Below the pieces are notes generated by a model, which worked only from the letters and a program-made list of their open reading frames with translations, was not told the origin of the DNA and searched no databases. DNA of 64,000 bases, taken from positions 62,001 to 126,000 of the forward strand of contig JBBDLF010000015.1 of assembly GCA_040879025.1 (NCBI GenBank). Direction: 5' to 3'. Of this stretch, positions 43,079-53,339 are shown in pieces. The DNA is from JBBDLF01 sp040879025 (GTDB lineage Bacteria; Pseudomonadota; Gammaproteobacteria; Pseudomonadales; Pseudohongiellaceae). Positions within the stretch are counted from its first letter, which is position 1, and each line of letters starts with the position of its first letter. A program made the translations under genes and the position numbers.

Positions 43079-45784
43079 ATGAACTTTATGAGACATGCAC
43101 AGGCAAAAACGGTCTACCTGAAGGACTACCGGCCTCCGGCTTATACTATTGAAACCACCGAGTTGGTGTTTGACCTGTTTGAGGAGTATGCCACTGTCGA
43201 CTCAAGACTGGTGTTCGTGCGCAATAGCCGGCCGGATGACGTGGAAGCTGACACGCTGGTACTGGACGGCGACAATCTTGAGCTTGAGCGCCTTGTGTTG
43301 AACGGGATGGAACTGGACGCGGCGCAATATCGCATCGATGCGGATTCGCTGACTCTCAGCGGGCTCGCCGGGCTAACCGGCGGCAATACCGATCGCTTCG
43401 AGTTGGAATGCAGAACCCGGATATACCCGCACAAGAACACCACACTGGAGGGCCTGTACAAGTCGCGAACCATGTTTTGCACACAATGCGAAGCGGAAGG
43501 GTTTCGTCGCATTACCTATTATCTCGATCGGCCCGATGTCATGTCGGTTTTTACGACGACGATAAAGGCCGATGTTGAAAAATATCCGGTACTATTGTCC
43601 AACGGAAATGACGTTGAGCACGGTGAGTGCGATGGCGATCCGCAGCGGCACTGGATCAAGTGGCATGATCCGTTCAAAAAACCCAGCTACCTGTTTGCGC
43701 TGGTGGCGGGCAAGCTGGATCGGGTGGAGGACCGTTTCGTGACCGCAAGCGGCCGGGATGTGTCTTTGAGAATTTTTGTGGAAAGCAAGGATGTGGACAA
43801 ATGCGGTCACGCGATGGATGCGCTGAAACGGGCCATGGCCTGGGATGAAGAAAACTACGGCCGGGAATACGATCTGGATGTATTCATGATTGTGGCGGTG
43901 GATGATTTCAACATGGGAGCGATGGAAAACAAGGGGCTTAATATATTCAACACGTCCTGTGTGCTGGCCAACCCCCGAACCACCGTTGATGGCGCCTTTC
44001 AGCGCGTGGAAGGCGTGGTCGCCCATGAGTACTTCCACAACTGGTCCGGCAATCGGGTTACCTGCCGTGACTGGTTTCAGCTCAGTCTCAAGGAAGGTTT
44101 CACCGTATTTCGCGATTCCGAGTTTTCCGCGGACATGGGGTCCCGCACGGTCAAGCGGGTGGAAGACGTCAATATGTTGCGGACTGTACAGTTTGCGGAG
44201 GACTCCGGCCCGATGGCACATTCTGTGCGGCCTGGCTCCTATATGGAGATTTCCAATTTTTACACGGTGACGATTTACGAAAAAGGCGCCGAAGTGGTGC
44301 GCATGATCAGTCAGTTGCTTGGGCCGGAAAAATTTCGTGCCGGCACTGATCTCTACTTTACACGGCATGACGGCCGGGCGGTGACAACAGAGGATTTCGT
44401 CAAGGCAATGGAAGACGCGAGCGGGGTGGACCTGACTCGGTTTCGAAACTGGTATGAGCAGGCGGGAACTCCCGTGCTGAACGTGACAGGAAATTATGAC
44501 AGGGAGGCTGGTGAATATCATCTGAATATAGAGCAAACCTGTCCACCCACACCGGGACAGAAAACCAAGGAACCGTTTCATATTCCCGTGCGCATGGGCT
44601 TGCTGGACCGTGAAGGGAATGAGTTGCCCCTGCATTCGGGTGAAGACGATGGCGGGAATGCTGAAATGGTTCTGCACATCACCCAGCCTCGGCAGCAATT
44701 TGTATTCCGCCATATCGCCGACAAACCGATACCTTCATTGCTACGCGGATTCAGTGCGCCGGTGAAGTTGCATTACGAATACACCAGAGACGAGCTGTAC
44801 TTTTTGATGGTGCATGACAGTGACGGGTTCAATCGATGGGATGCGGCCCAGCAACTGGCTGTGTCGATCATAAAGGATCTGGTGGCGGCACAGATGCGCG
44901 GTGAGCCGGCTGAGCTCCCCGGTATTCTGGAACAGGCTTATTCAAGAGTGCTTCAGGATGCGCTGGATCAGCCGCATGCGGACAAGGCCATGCTGGCGCA
45001 TCTGTTGATGCTGCCAACCGAGCAGTATTTGATTGAGTGCTTCGAAGTAGCCGATGTCAAAGCGATTCATTCGGTGCGCCGTTTTCTGGCCGATACGCTC
45101 GGTATCCGTCTGCAGGAGCGGTTCGCCGCCTTGTACGCGGCCAATGTCCAGCAAGGCGAATATAAAGTGGACGCCCGGGCAATTGCCCAGCGCACATTAA
45201 AAAATCTGTGTCTGTCGTACCTCGCGAAATCCCACAGCCATGAGTGGCTGGAATGCTGCGGCAAACAGCTGGCCAACGCCAATAACATGACGGACCAGAG
45301 TGCCGCCTTGATTTGCCTTGTCAATTCAGATATTGCCCAGACGTCCGGCATGACGGCGAAGGCACTGGAGGGCTTTTACAAACAATGGCGAGACGAACCC
45401 CTTGTTATGGACCTGTGGTTCAGTATTCAGGCTCGCTCCCAATACCCTGGCACACTGGATACGGTGCGCGAACTGATGCGGCACCCGGCATTCAATATCA
45501 AAAATCCTAACAAGGTGAGAGCTGTAATTGGCGCCTTTTGTGCGGGCAATCCGGCGAATTTCCATCAACTTTCCGGAGAGGGCTACACGTTTCTGGCCGA
45601 TCAGGTGTTACAGCTTGATCGCATCAATCCGCAAATTGCCGCAAGACTGCTGACGCCGCTGACAAGATGGAAAAAATACGCTCCGGCTTACAGCAAGCTG
45701 ATGCTGGATCAGTTAAAGCGGATCAAGGCGGCAGGGGAACTGTCTCCGGATGTGTTTGAAATCGTTGAGAAGAGCGTTAAGTAA
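43079..45784 (+). CDS. pepN: Aminopeptidase N
   Basis: A 901-aa M1 zinc aminopeptidase with broad specificity, involved in peptide turnover. GAMEN at residues 280-284 binds the substrate N-terminus; HEYFH at 316-320 is the zinc site, followed by NRVTCRDWFQLSLKEGFTVFRD containing the third ligand. The C-terminal alpha-solenoid domain is complete. An alternative start is ATG 43088, three codons in. Confidence 0.96.
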   Translation: MNFMRHAQAKTVYLKDYRPPAYTIETTELVFDLFEEYATVDSRLVFVRNSRPDDVEADTLVLDGDNLELERLVLNGMELDAAQYRIDADSLTLSGLAGLTGGNTDRFELECRTRIYPHKNTTLEGLYKSRTMFCTQCEAEGFRRITYYLDRPDVMSVFTTTIKADVEKYPVLLSNGNDVEHGECDGDPQRHWIKWHDPFKKPSYLFALVAGKLDRVEDRFVTASGRDVSLRIFVESKDVDKCGHAMDALKRAMAWDEENYGREYDLDVFMIVAVDDFNMGAMENKGLNIFNTSCVLANPRTTVDGAFQRVEGVVAHEYFHNWSGNRVTCRDWFQLSLKEGFTVFRDSEFSADMGSRTVKRVEDVNMLRTVQFAEDSGPMAHSVRPGSYMEISNFYTVTIYEKGAEVVRMISQLLGPEKFRAGTDLYFTRHDGRAVTTEDFVKAMEDASGVDLTRFRNWYEQAGTPVLNVTGNYDREAGEYHLNIEQTCPPTPGQKTKEPFHIPVRMGLLDREGNELPLHSGEDDGGNAEMVLHITQPRQQFVFRHIADKPIPSLLRGFSAPVKLHYEYTRDELYFLMVHDSDGFNRWDAAQQLAVSIIKDLVAAQMRGEPAELPGILEQAYSRVLQDALDQPHADKAMLAHLLMLPTEQYLIECFEVADVKAIHSVRRFLADTLGIRLQERFAALYAANVQQGEYKVDARAIAQRTLKNLCLSYLAKSHSHEWLECCGKQLANANNMTDQSAALICLVNSDIAQTSGMTAKALEGFYKQWRDEPLVMDLWFSIQARSQYPGTLDTVRELMRHPAFNIKNPNKVRAVIGAFCAGNPANFHQLSGEGYTFLADQVLQLDRINPQIAARLLTPLTRWKKYAPAYSKLMLDQLKRIKAAGELSPDVFEIVEKSVK

Positions 45785-45797
45785 CAGTTGCGCGGCA

Positions 45798-47696
45798 TCA
45801 CTGCAGTGTGCCGCCCGCTTCACATCCCTGAAGGTTTCCGTATTCTTCCTGTTCCTCCGGTGATCCGAATCGTTCCAGGGCAGTCTGCAACCGGGCCAGT
45901 TTGCGCAGCCGAAACATTTTTTTCACCTGGGTGGAAAGCCTTTCATTTTCCAGCAGCGCGGTGCCAAGCTGTGCTGCTTCTTCCTGAAGTGTGACCAGTT
46001 TTCCATAGGCCGGCTGTGAGGTTATAAACCCGTTCAGCTCCGGGATGCTGTCATTGAGTAACGTGTGATAGGAGGCCGTGCGTGGATACTTCAGTTGAGG
46101 CCAGTACAGTTCGATGACGGTTTGCAGTTCGACCTGCAGCGACTGGATATCGGCGTCGAGTTGGGTGCGCTCACCAAGCAAGGCCCTGTTTTCACGCGTG
46201 AGACGGTCTTCTTCAGCCAATGCCGCGGCCGTCGCGTCCTCGCCGGCCAGATCAAGATTCGCAGCCACTTGATCCGCCAGGATGGAGTATTCGTTTTCCG
46301 GGACACCGAGAAAACTGGTCCAGCGCAGAAACCACGGCTCCCATTCCTCGAGATAGACCTCGCTCGTGGACCGTGACAGATCCGTGCTTACCGCATTGCC
46401 CAGCGTGTACAAATGGGCTTCGCGGAAGTTGATTTCCCCGTCGCCGTCCAGGTCGGGGTCGGTAGCCAGCGGTTCGCCGTGTCGGGTGGCGCCGTCGATA
46501 GCGGCGTAGAAATACGTTGTGTAGTCACGGTAGTCGTTGGTGTCGATACTGGCTGAGCAACCCTCGGACTCCCGGTAGGGAGACTCGGCCATGAAACCAC
46601 AGACTTTTCCACCCTGGTTCCAGGCGATGGATGCAAACGCGCCTGAAAAGCACTGGGTGAGTATAAACCGGAATTCCTGCTCCTCCGGACGCCGGTCGGC
46701 AATCGCGTCGAGTTCATTGACCGACAGCCGTTCGTCGTTCCAGAGCATCAGGGCATTATTGCGGGTATCACGGCCACCGAAGGAACCATGACCGTTATAG
46801 ATCAGTGTGGTGCTGGTCTGCTCCGGGTCGAGCCATTGTTGTTCGAGAATCCGGGTCAGGCTGGACTTGCCGGAAGCGATGGTCGGTGCGGACAGACGAT
46901 TGTCACGATACCGGTAGCCGTTCAAATAGTCCGAACCGTAAACACGAGCGATAACCTGGTAGGGATCCTCCGCGTCACTGACCGGTGCCCATTCCTGTAC
47001 GTCCGGTACCGGACCATCGCCGTCGGTATACAACAGGTGAAATTCACTTTCCGGAGCTCGGCGCTGGACGATATCGTTAACCCATTGCACATTCAGTTCG
47101 ATCTGCGCCTGGGAGTTGTCCGGCAGATTGCCGCCGCCGACCATGATGATCGCGGACGAAGGCGTTGCTTGCTCCCGAACCGGGATGACGGTTTCCCCGT
47201 TGGCAGCCGGGTCCGCGGTATCCGCTTCGGCGGAAGGATTCAGTGCCAGCGTCAAAAACACAGGCACTACCGGTAAGCTGGTGAACAGAAGGCGTTGTGC
47301 CCCATTGAGCACAGCGGGCAGTAACAGGAAAATCATCCCCGCGGCGAAGGTGAATGCCAGCGTAATCGCCAACGAGCTGCCGGTGACGAGGCTGATTGCC
47401 ACTGTCGACAGCAAAATCAGAATGACGGCCGCTGCCAGCGCGGTTTGCTTTCCTGCGCGGGCCGCCGCCCAGTAGAAGGGAATGACAAGCAACACATACA
47501 AGGCGACAAACGGAAGCAATGAAGCGAGGTAATCCGCGATACCGCGTTCCAGTAACAGGCGTCGGGACATGAAACCGATGTCCCGCAAAAACTGGCGGTC
47601 ACCGAACAGGGTGTCGAACAGAGTTATCAGGACAAGTAACAGCGGGAAGTAGAGAAACGGCGCCAGGTGGCCGAGTTTAAACCAGCGGGAGTTCAT
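45798..47696 (-). CDS. Membrane-bound caspase-like peptidase (C13-type)
   Basis: A 632-aa protein with about five membrane helices in residues 10-150 and a soluble domain after that. The domain shows the caspase-fold dyad: His303 in IYNGHGSFGGRD and Cys349 in ILTQCFSGAFA. This matches bacterial C13 (legumain-like) peptidases. A DPDLDGDGEINFREAH stretch is EF-hand-like. The last 130 residues are coiled coil. The substrate is unknown; its strand and gaps suggest a single-gene unit. Convergent with pepN. Confidence 0.75.
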   Translation of the reverse strand: MNSRWFKLGHLAPFLYFPLLLVLITLFDTLFGDRQFLRDIGFMSRRLLLERGIADYLASLLPFVALYVLLVIPFYWAAARAGKQTALAAAVILILLSTVAISLVTGSSLAITLAFTFAAGMIFLLLPAVLNGAQRLLFTSLPVVPVFLTLALNPSAEADTADPAANGETVIPVREQATPSSAIIMVGGGNLPDNSQAQIELNVQWVNDIVQRRAPESEFHLLYTDGDGPVPDVQEWAPVSDAEDPYQVIARVYGSDYLNGYRYRDNRLSAPTIASGKSSLTRILEQQWLDPEQTSTTLIYNGHGSFGGRDTRNNALMLWNDERLSVNELDAIADRRPEEQEFRFILTQCFSGAFASIAWNQGGKVCGFMAESPYRESEGCSASIDTNDYRDYTTYFYAAIDGATRHGEPLATDPDLDGDGEINFREAHLYTLGNAVSTDLSRSTSEVYLEEWEPWFLRWTSFLGVPENEYSILADQVAANLDLAGEDATAAALAEEDRLTRENRALLGERTQLDADIQSLQVELQTVIELYWPQLKYPRTASYHTLLNDSIPELNGFITSQPAYGKLVTLQEEAAQLGTALLENERLSTQVKKMFRLRKLARLQTALERFGSPEEQEEYGNLQGCEAGGTLQ

Positions 47697-47820
47697 AGTT
47701 CTCTCATGTTGGGGGTGATTGTTATGGAGTCTCCAGATTATATAAAGTGAGACCCCGCCGGTGCGGCGGTTTATTTCATCACCGGGGAAAAAAGGCAGAA
47801 CGGGTGTGAGCGGCGGCAGT

Positions 47821-47885
47821 CAGAGGGCAGAGGACAGAGGACAGAGGACAGAGGTCGGAGGTCAAGAGGTCAAGAGGTCAAGAGG
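47821..47885. repeat. Short tandem repeats upstream of the C13 peptidase gene
   Basis: About four copies of the 7-mer AGAGGAC/AGAGGGC-like unit run from 47822, then about three copies of the 8-mer GTCAAGAG. All purine-rich on the + strand. The block sits between acnB and the peptidase gene and is not coding. Such units can vary in copy number. Confidence 0.75.
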
Positions 47886-47917
47886 TATCGGACCAGCCGA
47901 TACCTCCGTGGTGAGTG

Positions 47918-50512
47918 TCAGGCCACTTCCTGAACGTCGGTCAGGGGAATGCTTTTTGCCCTGTCGGCGGCGTCCATATAGGCACTGATTTCATCGAAAT
48001 TGAGATAGCGGTAAATGGTGCCTGACATGGTATCCACATTTTTCATGTAGCCCAGATATTCTTCCATGCCGGGAATTCTGCCTAACACCGCGCTGACCGC
48101 GGCGAGTTCGGATGAGGCGAGGAAAACATTCGCGCCCTGACCGAGCCGATTGGGAAAGTTCCGGGTGGAGGTGGACACGACGGTGGAATTGGGCGCCACG
48201 CGCGCCTGGTTGCCCATACATAATGAACAACCCGGCATTTCGGTTCGCGCGCCGGCCACACCAAAAACATTATAGATGCCTTCTTCGGACAACTGGTGCT
48301 GATCCATTTTTGTCGGGGGCGAAATCCACAGACGCGTCGGAATGACCCCGTTAATCTGTTTCAGTACTTCCGCCGCGGCGCGGAAGTGACCGATGTTGGT
48401 CATACACGAGCCGATGAATACTTCATCGATCGCCGTGCCGGCAACAGCGGAAAGCGGCCGCACATCATCCGGATCATTGGGGCAGGCCAGCAGCGGTTCG
48501 GTAATGTCGTCCAGATTGATTTCGATGATCCTGTGGTATTCCGCATCGGCGTCCGGTTCGAGCAGTTGCGGATCAGCCAGCCATTCCTCCATCGCGCCTG
48601 CGCGCCGCTCGAGAGTGCGGGCATCCTGGTAACCCTGATCAATCATCCAGCGCAGCAGGGTGATGTTGGACTGAAAGTATTCAATGATGGGTTCTTTGTT
48701 GAGACGGATCGTGCAGCCGCCCGCGGAACGTTCGGCGGACGCGTCGGACAGTTCAAACGCCTGCTCCACCTTCAGGTCCGGTAATCCTTCAATTTCCAGG
48801 ATGCGTCCGGAAAAAATGTTCTTCTTGCCTTTTTTCTCCAGTGTCAGGTCGCCTGACTGAATCGCGGCATAGGGGATAGCATTGACCAGATCGCGCAGGG
48901 TGATGCCGGGTTGCAGTGTGCCGGAGAAACGCACCAGCACCGACTCGGGCATGTCCAGAGGCATGACGCCGGTGGCCGCGGCAAAGGCCACCAGCCCCGA
49001 GCCGGCGGGAAAGGAAATGCCGATGGGAAAGCGGGTGTGGGAATCGCCGCCGGTGCCAACGGTGTCCGGCAGCAGCATGCGGTTGAGCCAGGAGTGAATA
49101 ATGCCATCGCCCGGTCGCAGCGATACGCCGCCGCGCGTTTGTATAAAGTCCGGCAGCGTGTGCTGGGTTTCAATATCCACCGGCTTGGGATAGGCCGCGG
49201 TATGACAGAACGACTGCATCACCAGGTCCGTGGAAAAGCCCAGACAGGCCAGGTCTTTCAATTCGTCCCGGGTCATGGGGCCGGTGGTGTCCTGGCTGCC
49301 GACCGTGGTCATTTTCGGTTCGCAGTAGCTGCCGGGTCTGATTCCGTCAACACCGCAGGCGCGGCCCACCATTTTTTGCGCGAGGGTAAAACCCTTGTCC
49401 GATTGCTCACCAATGACGGGTAGACGAAAAACGCCGGAAGCGGGCAGGCCAAGGTGTTCTCGCGCCCGTTGTGTCAAACCTCGTCCGATGATCAGGGGGA
49501 TACGGCCACCGGCGCGAGCTTCATCAAGGAGCGTGTCCGTCTTGAGTTCAAATTCAGTGATCGCCTCTTCGCTGTCGTGCCGGGTAATCTTGCCAGTGTA
49601 GGGATGAATATCAATAACATCACCGGTGTTCAATGCATCGACATCACATTCGATGGGCAACGCGCCCGCATCCTCCATCGTATTGAAAAAAATAGGCGCA
49701 ATCTTGCCTGCGATACACAGTCCGCCGGCTTTCTTGTTGGGAATACAGGGAATCTCGTCGCCGGTGAACCATAACACCGAATTGGTCGCTGACTTGCGGG
49801 ACGACCCCGTGCCCATCACATCACCCACCAGGGCAACCGGGAATCCCTTCTGTTTTAATTCCGTGATCTGCTGTTCGGCGTTTTCGGCGCCCTCACGCGG
49901 ATTTTTGTACAGGGCCTTCGCATGCAGCGGAATGTCGGGTCGAGACCAGGCGTCCTGCGCCGGTGACAGATCGTCGGTATTGGTTTCGCCAGGCACTTTG
50001 AAAACGGTAACGGTCAATTTTTCCGGAATTTCCGGTTTGGCCGTAAACCAATCCGCGTCGGCCCATGACTGCATCACGCGATTGGCGTTCCTGTTACCGG
50101 CGGCGGCCTTGTCGGCGACATCATGGAAGGCATCGAACATCAGCAAAGTGTGGCAAAGTTCGTCCGCCGCGTTGGCGCCCAGCTTGTCATCGTCGAGTAG
50201 TTCAACCAGGGTGGCTATATTGTAGCCTCCCAGCATGGTACCGAGCAGTTTCACCGCCAGGACCCGGTCGATCAATGGTGACGCGGCATCTTCTTTGGCG
50301 ATTGCGGAAAGGAATGCAGCCTTCACATAGGCCGCTTCATCGACGCCAGGCGGAACACGGGTGCTGATCAGCTCCAGCAGAAACTCTTCTTCTCCCGCGG
50401 GCGGCTGCTTGAGCAGTTCCACCAGGGCGGCGACCTGTGCGGCGTTGAGGGGTTGGGGTACGACATCTTCGGCTGCGCGTTCGGCAACGTGTTCGCGATA
50501 AGCTTCTAACAT
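47918..50512 (-). CDS. acnB: Aconitate hydratase B
   Basis: An 864-aa bifunctional aconitase/2-methylisocitrate dehydratase of the TCA cycle. The iron-sulfur ligands are visible in GSCMTNIGHFRAAAEVL and PGCSLCMGNQARV. The N-terminal HEAT-like domain (LEAYREHVAERAAEDVVPQPL) is typical of AcnB and absent from AcnA. GAGG lies 8 nt before the ATG. The 280-bp region upstream should hold its promoter. Confidence 0.97.
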   Translation of the reverse strand: MLEAYREHVAERAAEDVVPQPLNAAQVAALVELLKQPPAGEEEFLLELISTRVPPGVDEAAYVKAAFLSAIAKEDAASPLIDRVLAVKLLGTMLGGYNIATLVELLDDDKLGANAADELCHTLLMFDAFHDVADKAAAGNRNANRVMQSWADADWFTAKPEIPEKLTVTVFKVPGETNTDDLSPAQDAWSRPDIPLHAKALYKNPREGAENAEQQITELKQKGFPVALVGDVMGTGSSRKSATNSVLWFTGDEIPCIPNKKAGGLCIAGKIAPIFFNTMEDAGALPIECDVDALNTGDVIDIHPYTGKITRHDSEEAITEFELKTDTLLDEARAGGRIPLIIGRGLTQRAREHLGLPASGVFRLPVIGEQSDKGFTLAQKMVGRACGVDGIRPGSYCEPKMTTVGSQDTTGPMTRDELKDLACLGFSTDLVMQSFCHTAAYPKPVDIETQHTLPDFIQTRGGVSLRPGDGIIHSWLNRMLLPDTVGTGGDSHTRFPIGISFPAGSGLVAFAAATGVMPLDMPESVLVRFSGTLQPGITLRDLVNAIPYAAIQSGDLTLEKKGKKNIFSGRILEIEGLPDLKVEQAFELSDASAERSAGGCTIRLNKEPIIEYFQSNITLLRWMIDQGYQDARTLERRAGAMEEWLADPQLLEPDADAEYHRIIEINLDDITEPLLACPNDPDDVRPLSAVAGTAIDEVFIGSCMTNIGHFRAAAEVLKQINGVIPTRLWISPPTKMDQHQLSEEGIYNVFGVAGARTEMPGCSLCMGNQARVAPNSTVVSTSTRNFPNRLGQGANVFLASSELAAVSAVLGRIPGMEEYLGYMKNVDTMSGTIYRYLNFDEISAYMDAADRAKSIPLTDVQEVA

Positions 50513-50832
50513 GTAGGTCCTCGTTTACGAGATGAGAGTCGGCGTCCGCCAGGCTTTTTTTGAGTTGATAATGCGCTGGAATGCGGGCCGGTATTCTATT
50601 GTATTTGAACGATAAACACCAGTTGAGCGAGTATCAGGGAGCCTCTGGGACGCACGGCAGAAGCCTGTCGGGGGCACTGGGGATGTTTAACCGCGATGCC
50701 GTAGCGGGTACAATCCGCTGTCTGCTAAAGTCTGCTGGCCGACACCCGATTACCTGATTACCCGAGAGAGGAAGTCACCGGCGAGCACATCGATTGGGTG
50801 CTTCTGGAGGTGCTTCGCATAAAGTTGCCAAG

Positions 50833-51315
50833 ATGGAAAAAGTCCGCACACCCTGTATCGGTATCTGCTCAACCACATCAGTGGGTGACAGCCTGTGCCG
50901 TGGCTGTAAACGCTATGCATTTGAAGTGATCAGCTGGAACAGCTACAGTAATCAGGAAAAGCTGGCGGTACTCAGTCGCATTGAAAGGTTCAGTGTGCAG
51001 ATACTGGAAAACAAGGTACGTATTTTTTCGGTTCCCAATCTGCGCGAAGGTTTGCGGCGGTGGCGGATACCTTTTGACGAAACCCTGTCACCTTATTGCT
51101 GGTTGCACAATCTGCTGAAACGCGGCCACCAGAAAATCACGCGGCTCGATGAGTTGGGTGTCTATCTCAAGCCTGAGTTCGCGCGATTGACCCTGGCCGA
51201 ACTCAATGAAGTGATCGATCGCGATTTAATCACCCTGGCGGAGGCGCACTTTGACCGCTATATGGAGATACCTTATCTGGACCGGTCCGCACTGGGTTCC
51301 GGCGAAAGCGCCTGA
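50833..51315 (+). CDS. DUF1289-domain protein with C-terminal extension
   Basis: A 160-aa protein. The N-terminal 60 residues are DUF1289 (RTPCIGICSTTSVGDSLCRGCKR), with four Cys likely holding an iron-sulfur cluster or zinc. A helical 100-residue extension follows, longer than in many family members. I start at ATG 50833 because the extra residues from GTG 50794 do not resemble the family. Confidence 0.75.
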   Translation: MEKVRTPCIGICSTTSVGDSLCRGCKRYAFEVISWNSYSNQEKLAVLSRIERFSVQILENKVRIFSVPNLREGLRRWRIPFDETLSPYCWLHNLLKRGHQKITRLDELGVYLKPEFARLTLAELNEVIDRDLITLAEAHFDRYMEIPYLDRSALGSGESA

Positions 51316-51355
51316 AACCTTAATCCCCTATCTCCGTCGTTGCCGGCTACGCCTG

Positions 51356-52054
51356 ATGATTCTGCTGCCGTTGCTGGGGCAGGCTGCCACGGCTGCCGAC
51401 AATATCGAGATTCTCGACCTTGATCGTACATTGCGCCCGGACTTCTCCGGTGCCTGGGAAAAGGATTTCAATCGCAGCGACAGATGGGACCAGGAGCTTA
51501 CCCGCCAGATTGAACAGATGCAGCGGTTGTTGCAGAGTCAGTCGCGCGGTGGTGGGGCGGCAGTCGGTTCGGCGATAAATCTCGGGGGGCAGGGCGGTGG
51601 CGGTAACATTGTCGACCTGGCCCGACTGGCTGAATTCATCAGCCGCCAAACCACGATGCAAATCCGGCAAACCGATTCGCAGGTCATCATAGAGCGGGAG
51701 GGCGAAGCCGCGCTGGTGTGTGGTACACAGCTCGACGCCATGGAAACATTCACCAGTCCCTTCGGTTCTGAAATATGCGGCTGGGACAGACGCCAGTTAC
51801 TGTTCCGGATCACCCTGCCGGAAGGGACGGGGATATTGCATCGCTTCAGTGTGTCTGATGACAAGCAATGGCTCAACGTCGCCACACAGATCTCACGCGG
51901 CAGTTCAACGCCGTTCAACCTGATTCAGATATTCTATCGCTATGATGCACCGCCGGAATCGTATTCTTGCCGACAAACTCTCAGTCGCGGCAACGTCTGC
52001 AGCCGCACGGATTCCACGGGCGATGATGACAGTGATCCCTTTGCCAATCCTTGA
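51356..52054 (+). CDS. Exported protein of unknown function
   Basis: A 232-aa protein with a short signal peptide (MILLPLLGQAATAADN). The mature part has a charged helix, a glycine-rich SRGGGAAVGSAINLGGQGGGG linker-like stretch and a beta-rich C-terminal domain. I recognise no family. The start could be further upstream in the same frame (to 51251), which would overlap the DUF1289 gene. The lipoprotein gene follows directly after the stop. Confidence 0.6.
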   Translation: MILLPLLGQAATAADNIEILDLDRTLRPDFSGAWEKDFNRSDRWDQELTRQIEQMQRLLQSQSRGGGAAVGSAINLGGQGGGGNIVDLARLAEFISRQTTMQIRQTDSQVIIEREGEAALVCGTQLDAMETFTSPFGSEICGWDRRQLLFRITLPEGTGILHRFSVSDDKQWLNVATQISRGSSTPFNLIQIFYRYDAPPESYSCRQTLSRGNVCSRTDSTGDDDSDPFANP

Positions 52055-52055
52055 T

Positions 52056-53228
52056 ATGAACGTGCTTCAAGCGATCCGGTCCATGCCGTGGCACCTGCGG
52101 ATGCCGATGCGTGCCGTGCTGCTTTCCCTGTCCCTCGCATCCTGTGCCGGACCCTCGCCACCGGCGATACCGCCACCGGAACCGTTGGGACCGGTCGATC
52201 TTCAAACAGCGCAAAATCCCGTGCAAGACCGGTTGCTTGACGTCGGCGTCCTGGTTTTTAACGCGCCCGATGACGGTGCGGCATCCGCTCAACTGGACGG
52301 CCGGGTCGTTACGGAAATAGCGGAAAAGGAAACGCATTATCTTCCCTATGTGTTGCGCAATACGCTGGTGGAATCAAACCAGTGGGGCGCTGTGAGAGTG
52401 TTGCCCCAGGACGACCCGTCGGTGGATCTGATTGTTCGCGGAACCATAATTCAGTCCGACGGGCTGGGTCTGCAACTGCGGATACAGGCGCAGGACAGTA
52501 CCGGAAGAGAGTGGATCAACCAGGTTTATTACGACAGCAGTGACCTGGAGCCTGTGCGCTTGGATGAGGAAGTGGCACAGTCGCCGACCACGTTCGTTGA
52601 TCCGTTCAGTGACATTTACCGGCAGATTGCGAACGATCTGTTGGGCAGAAGGGACGCCTTCGACGCGGCGGAGCTCGAAAATATCAAGCAGGTGTCACAG
52701 ATGCGTTACGCAGCCGAACTTTCCCCTGAGACTTTCAGCCGTACCCTCGAAGCGGGTGCCGACGGTCTGCTCAGGACCACCAGTCTGCCGGCCCGTGACG
52801 ATCCGATGTTGCAGCGCGTGGCGACGATGAAACTGCGGCATCATGTCTTTATCGATACCGTGGATGAATACTACGCTGCGCTGTACCAGGAAATGCAGCC
52901 GGTTTACGCCCTGTGGCGCAGTTATTCCCGTGAGCAAATTCGGGAGACAGAGGCGGACCAGAGGGAAGCCGCCAGATCAAGCCGCGGCTCCACAGGATTC
53001 ACCGCGCTCAGCCAAAGCTACAATCGCTACAAATGGGCCAAGATCTATCAACAGGAATTCGCGGAACTGGCTGAAGGTTTCAATAATGAAGTCGCGCCGG
53101 CGATTCTGGAACTCAACCGGCAGGTTCACGGGTTGAGTGGGACGCTTGAGGAACAATATGTGCAGTGGCGAGGCATCCTGCGGGAGATTTTCGAACTCGA
53201 GTCAGGCCCTGCTCCCGTGACCGAGTAG
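52056..53228 (+). CDS. Lipoprotein of unknown function
   Basis: A 390-aa protein with a signal ending LLSLSLASC, a lipobox. A proline-rich stretch (PSPPAIPPPEPLGP) follows, then a domain whose start (LLDVGVLVFNAP) and VRGTIIQSDGLGLQLRIQAQDSTGREWI resemble putative penicillin-binding-activator-like or curli-associated lipoproteins, without a firm match. The ATG at 52056 is one base after the previous stop; internal ATGs at 52083-52108 could also be used. Confidence 0.65.
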   Translation: MNVLQAIRSMPWHLRMPMRAVLLSLSLASCAGPSPPAIPPPEPLGPVDLQTAQNPVQDRLLDVGVLVFNAPDDGAASAQLDGRVVTEIAEKETHYLPYVLRNTLVESNQWGAVRVLPQDDPSVDLIVRGTIIQSDGLGLQLRIQAQDSTGREWINQVYYDSSDLEPVRLDEEVAQSPTTFVDPFSDIYRQIANDLLGRRDAFDAAELENIKQVSQMRYAAELSPETFSRTLEAGADGLLRTTSLPARDDPMLQRVATMKLRHHVFIDTVDEYYAALYQEMQPVYALWRSYSREQIRETEADQREAARSSRGSTGFTALSQSYNRYKWAKIYQQEFAELAEGFNNEVAPAILELNRQVHGLSGTLEEQYVQWRGILREIFELESGPAPVTE

Positions 53229-53280
53229 GATCCGAGTCGGTATTTCGGATGCCAATGCCGAATAACTGTCGCTGCGCCAT

Positions 53281-53330
53281 CGGAAACCCGGGCTTCGCTG
53301 AGCCCGAGCCTCCACGGCATTCCGTTTCCG
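53281..53330. terminator. Nested stem-loop between convergent genes
   Basis: Outer stem CGGAAAC/GTTTCCG (53281-53287 and 53324-53330) encloses CGGGCT-TCGCTG-AGCCCG (53289-53306). It lies between the convergent lipoprotein and DUF4168 genes and could end transcription from both sides, though no T run follows. Confidence 0.45.
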
Positions 53331-53339
53331 TCTGATGGC

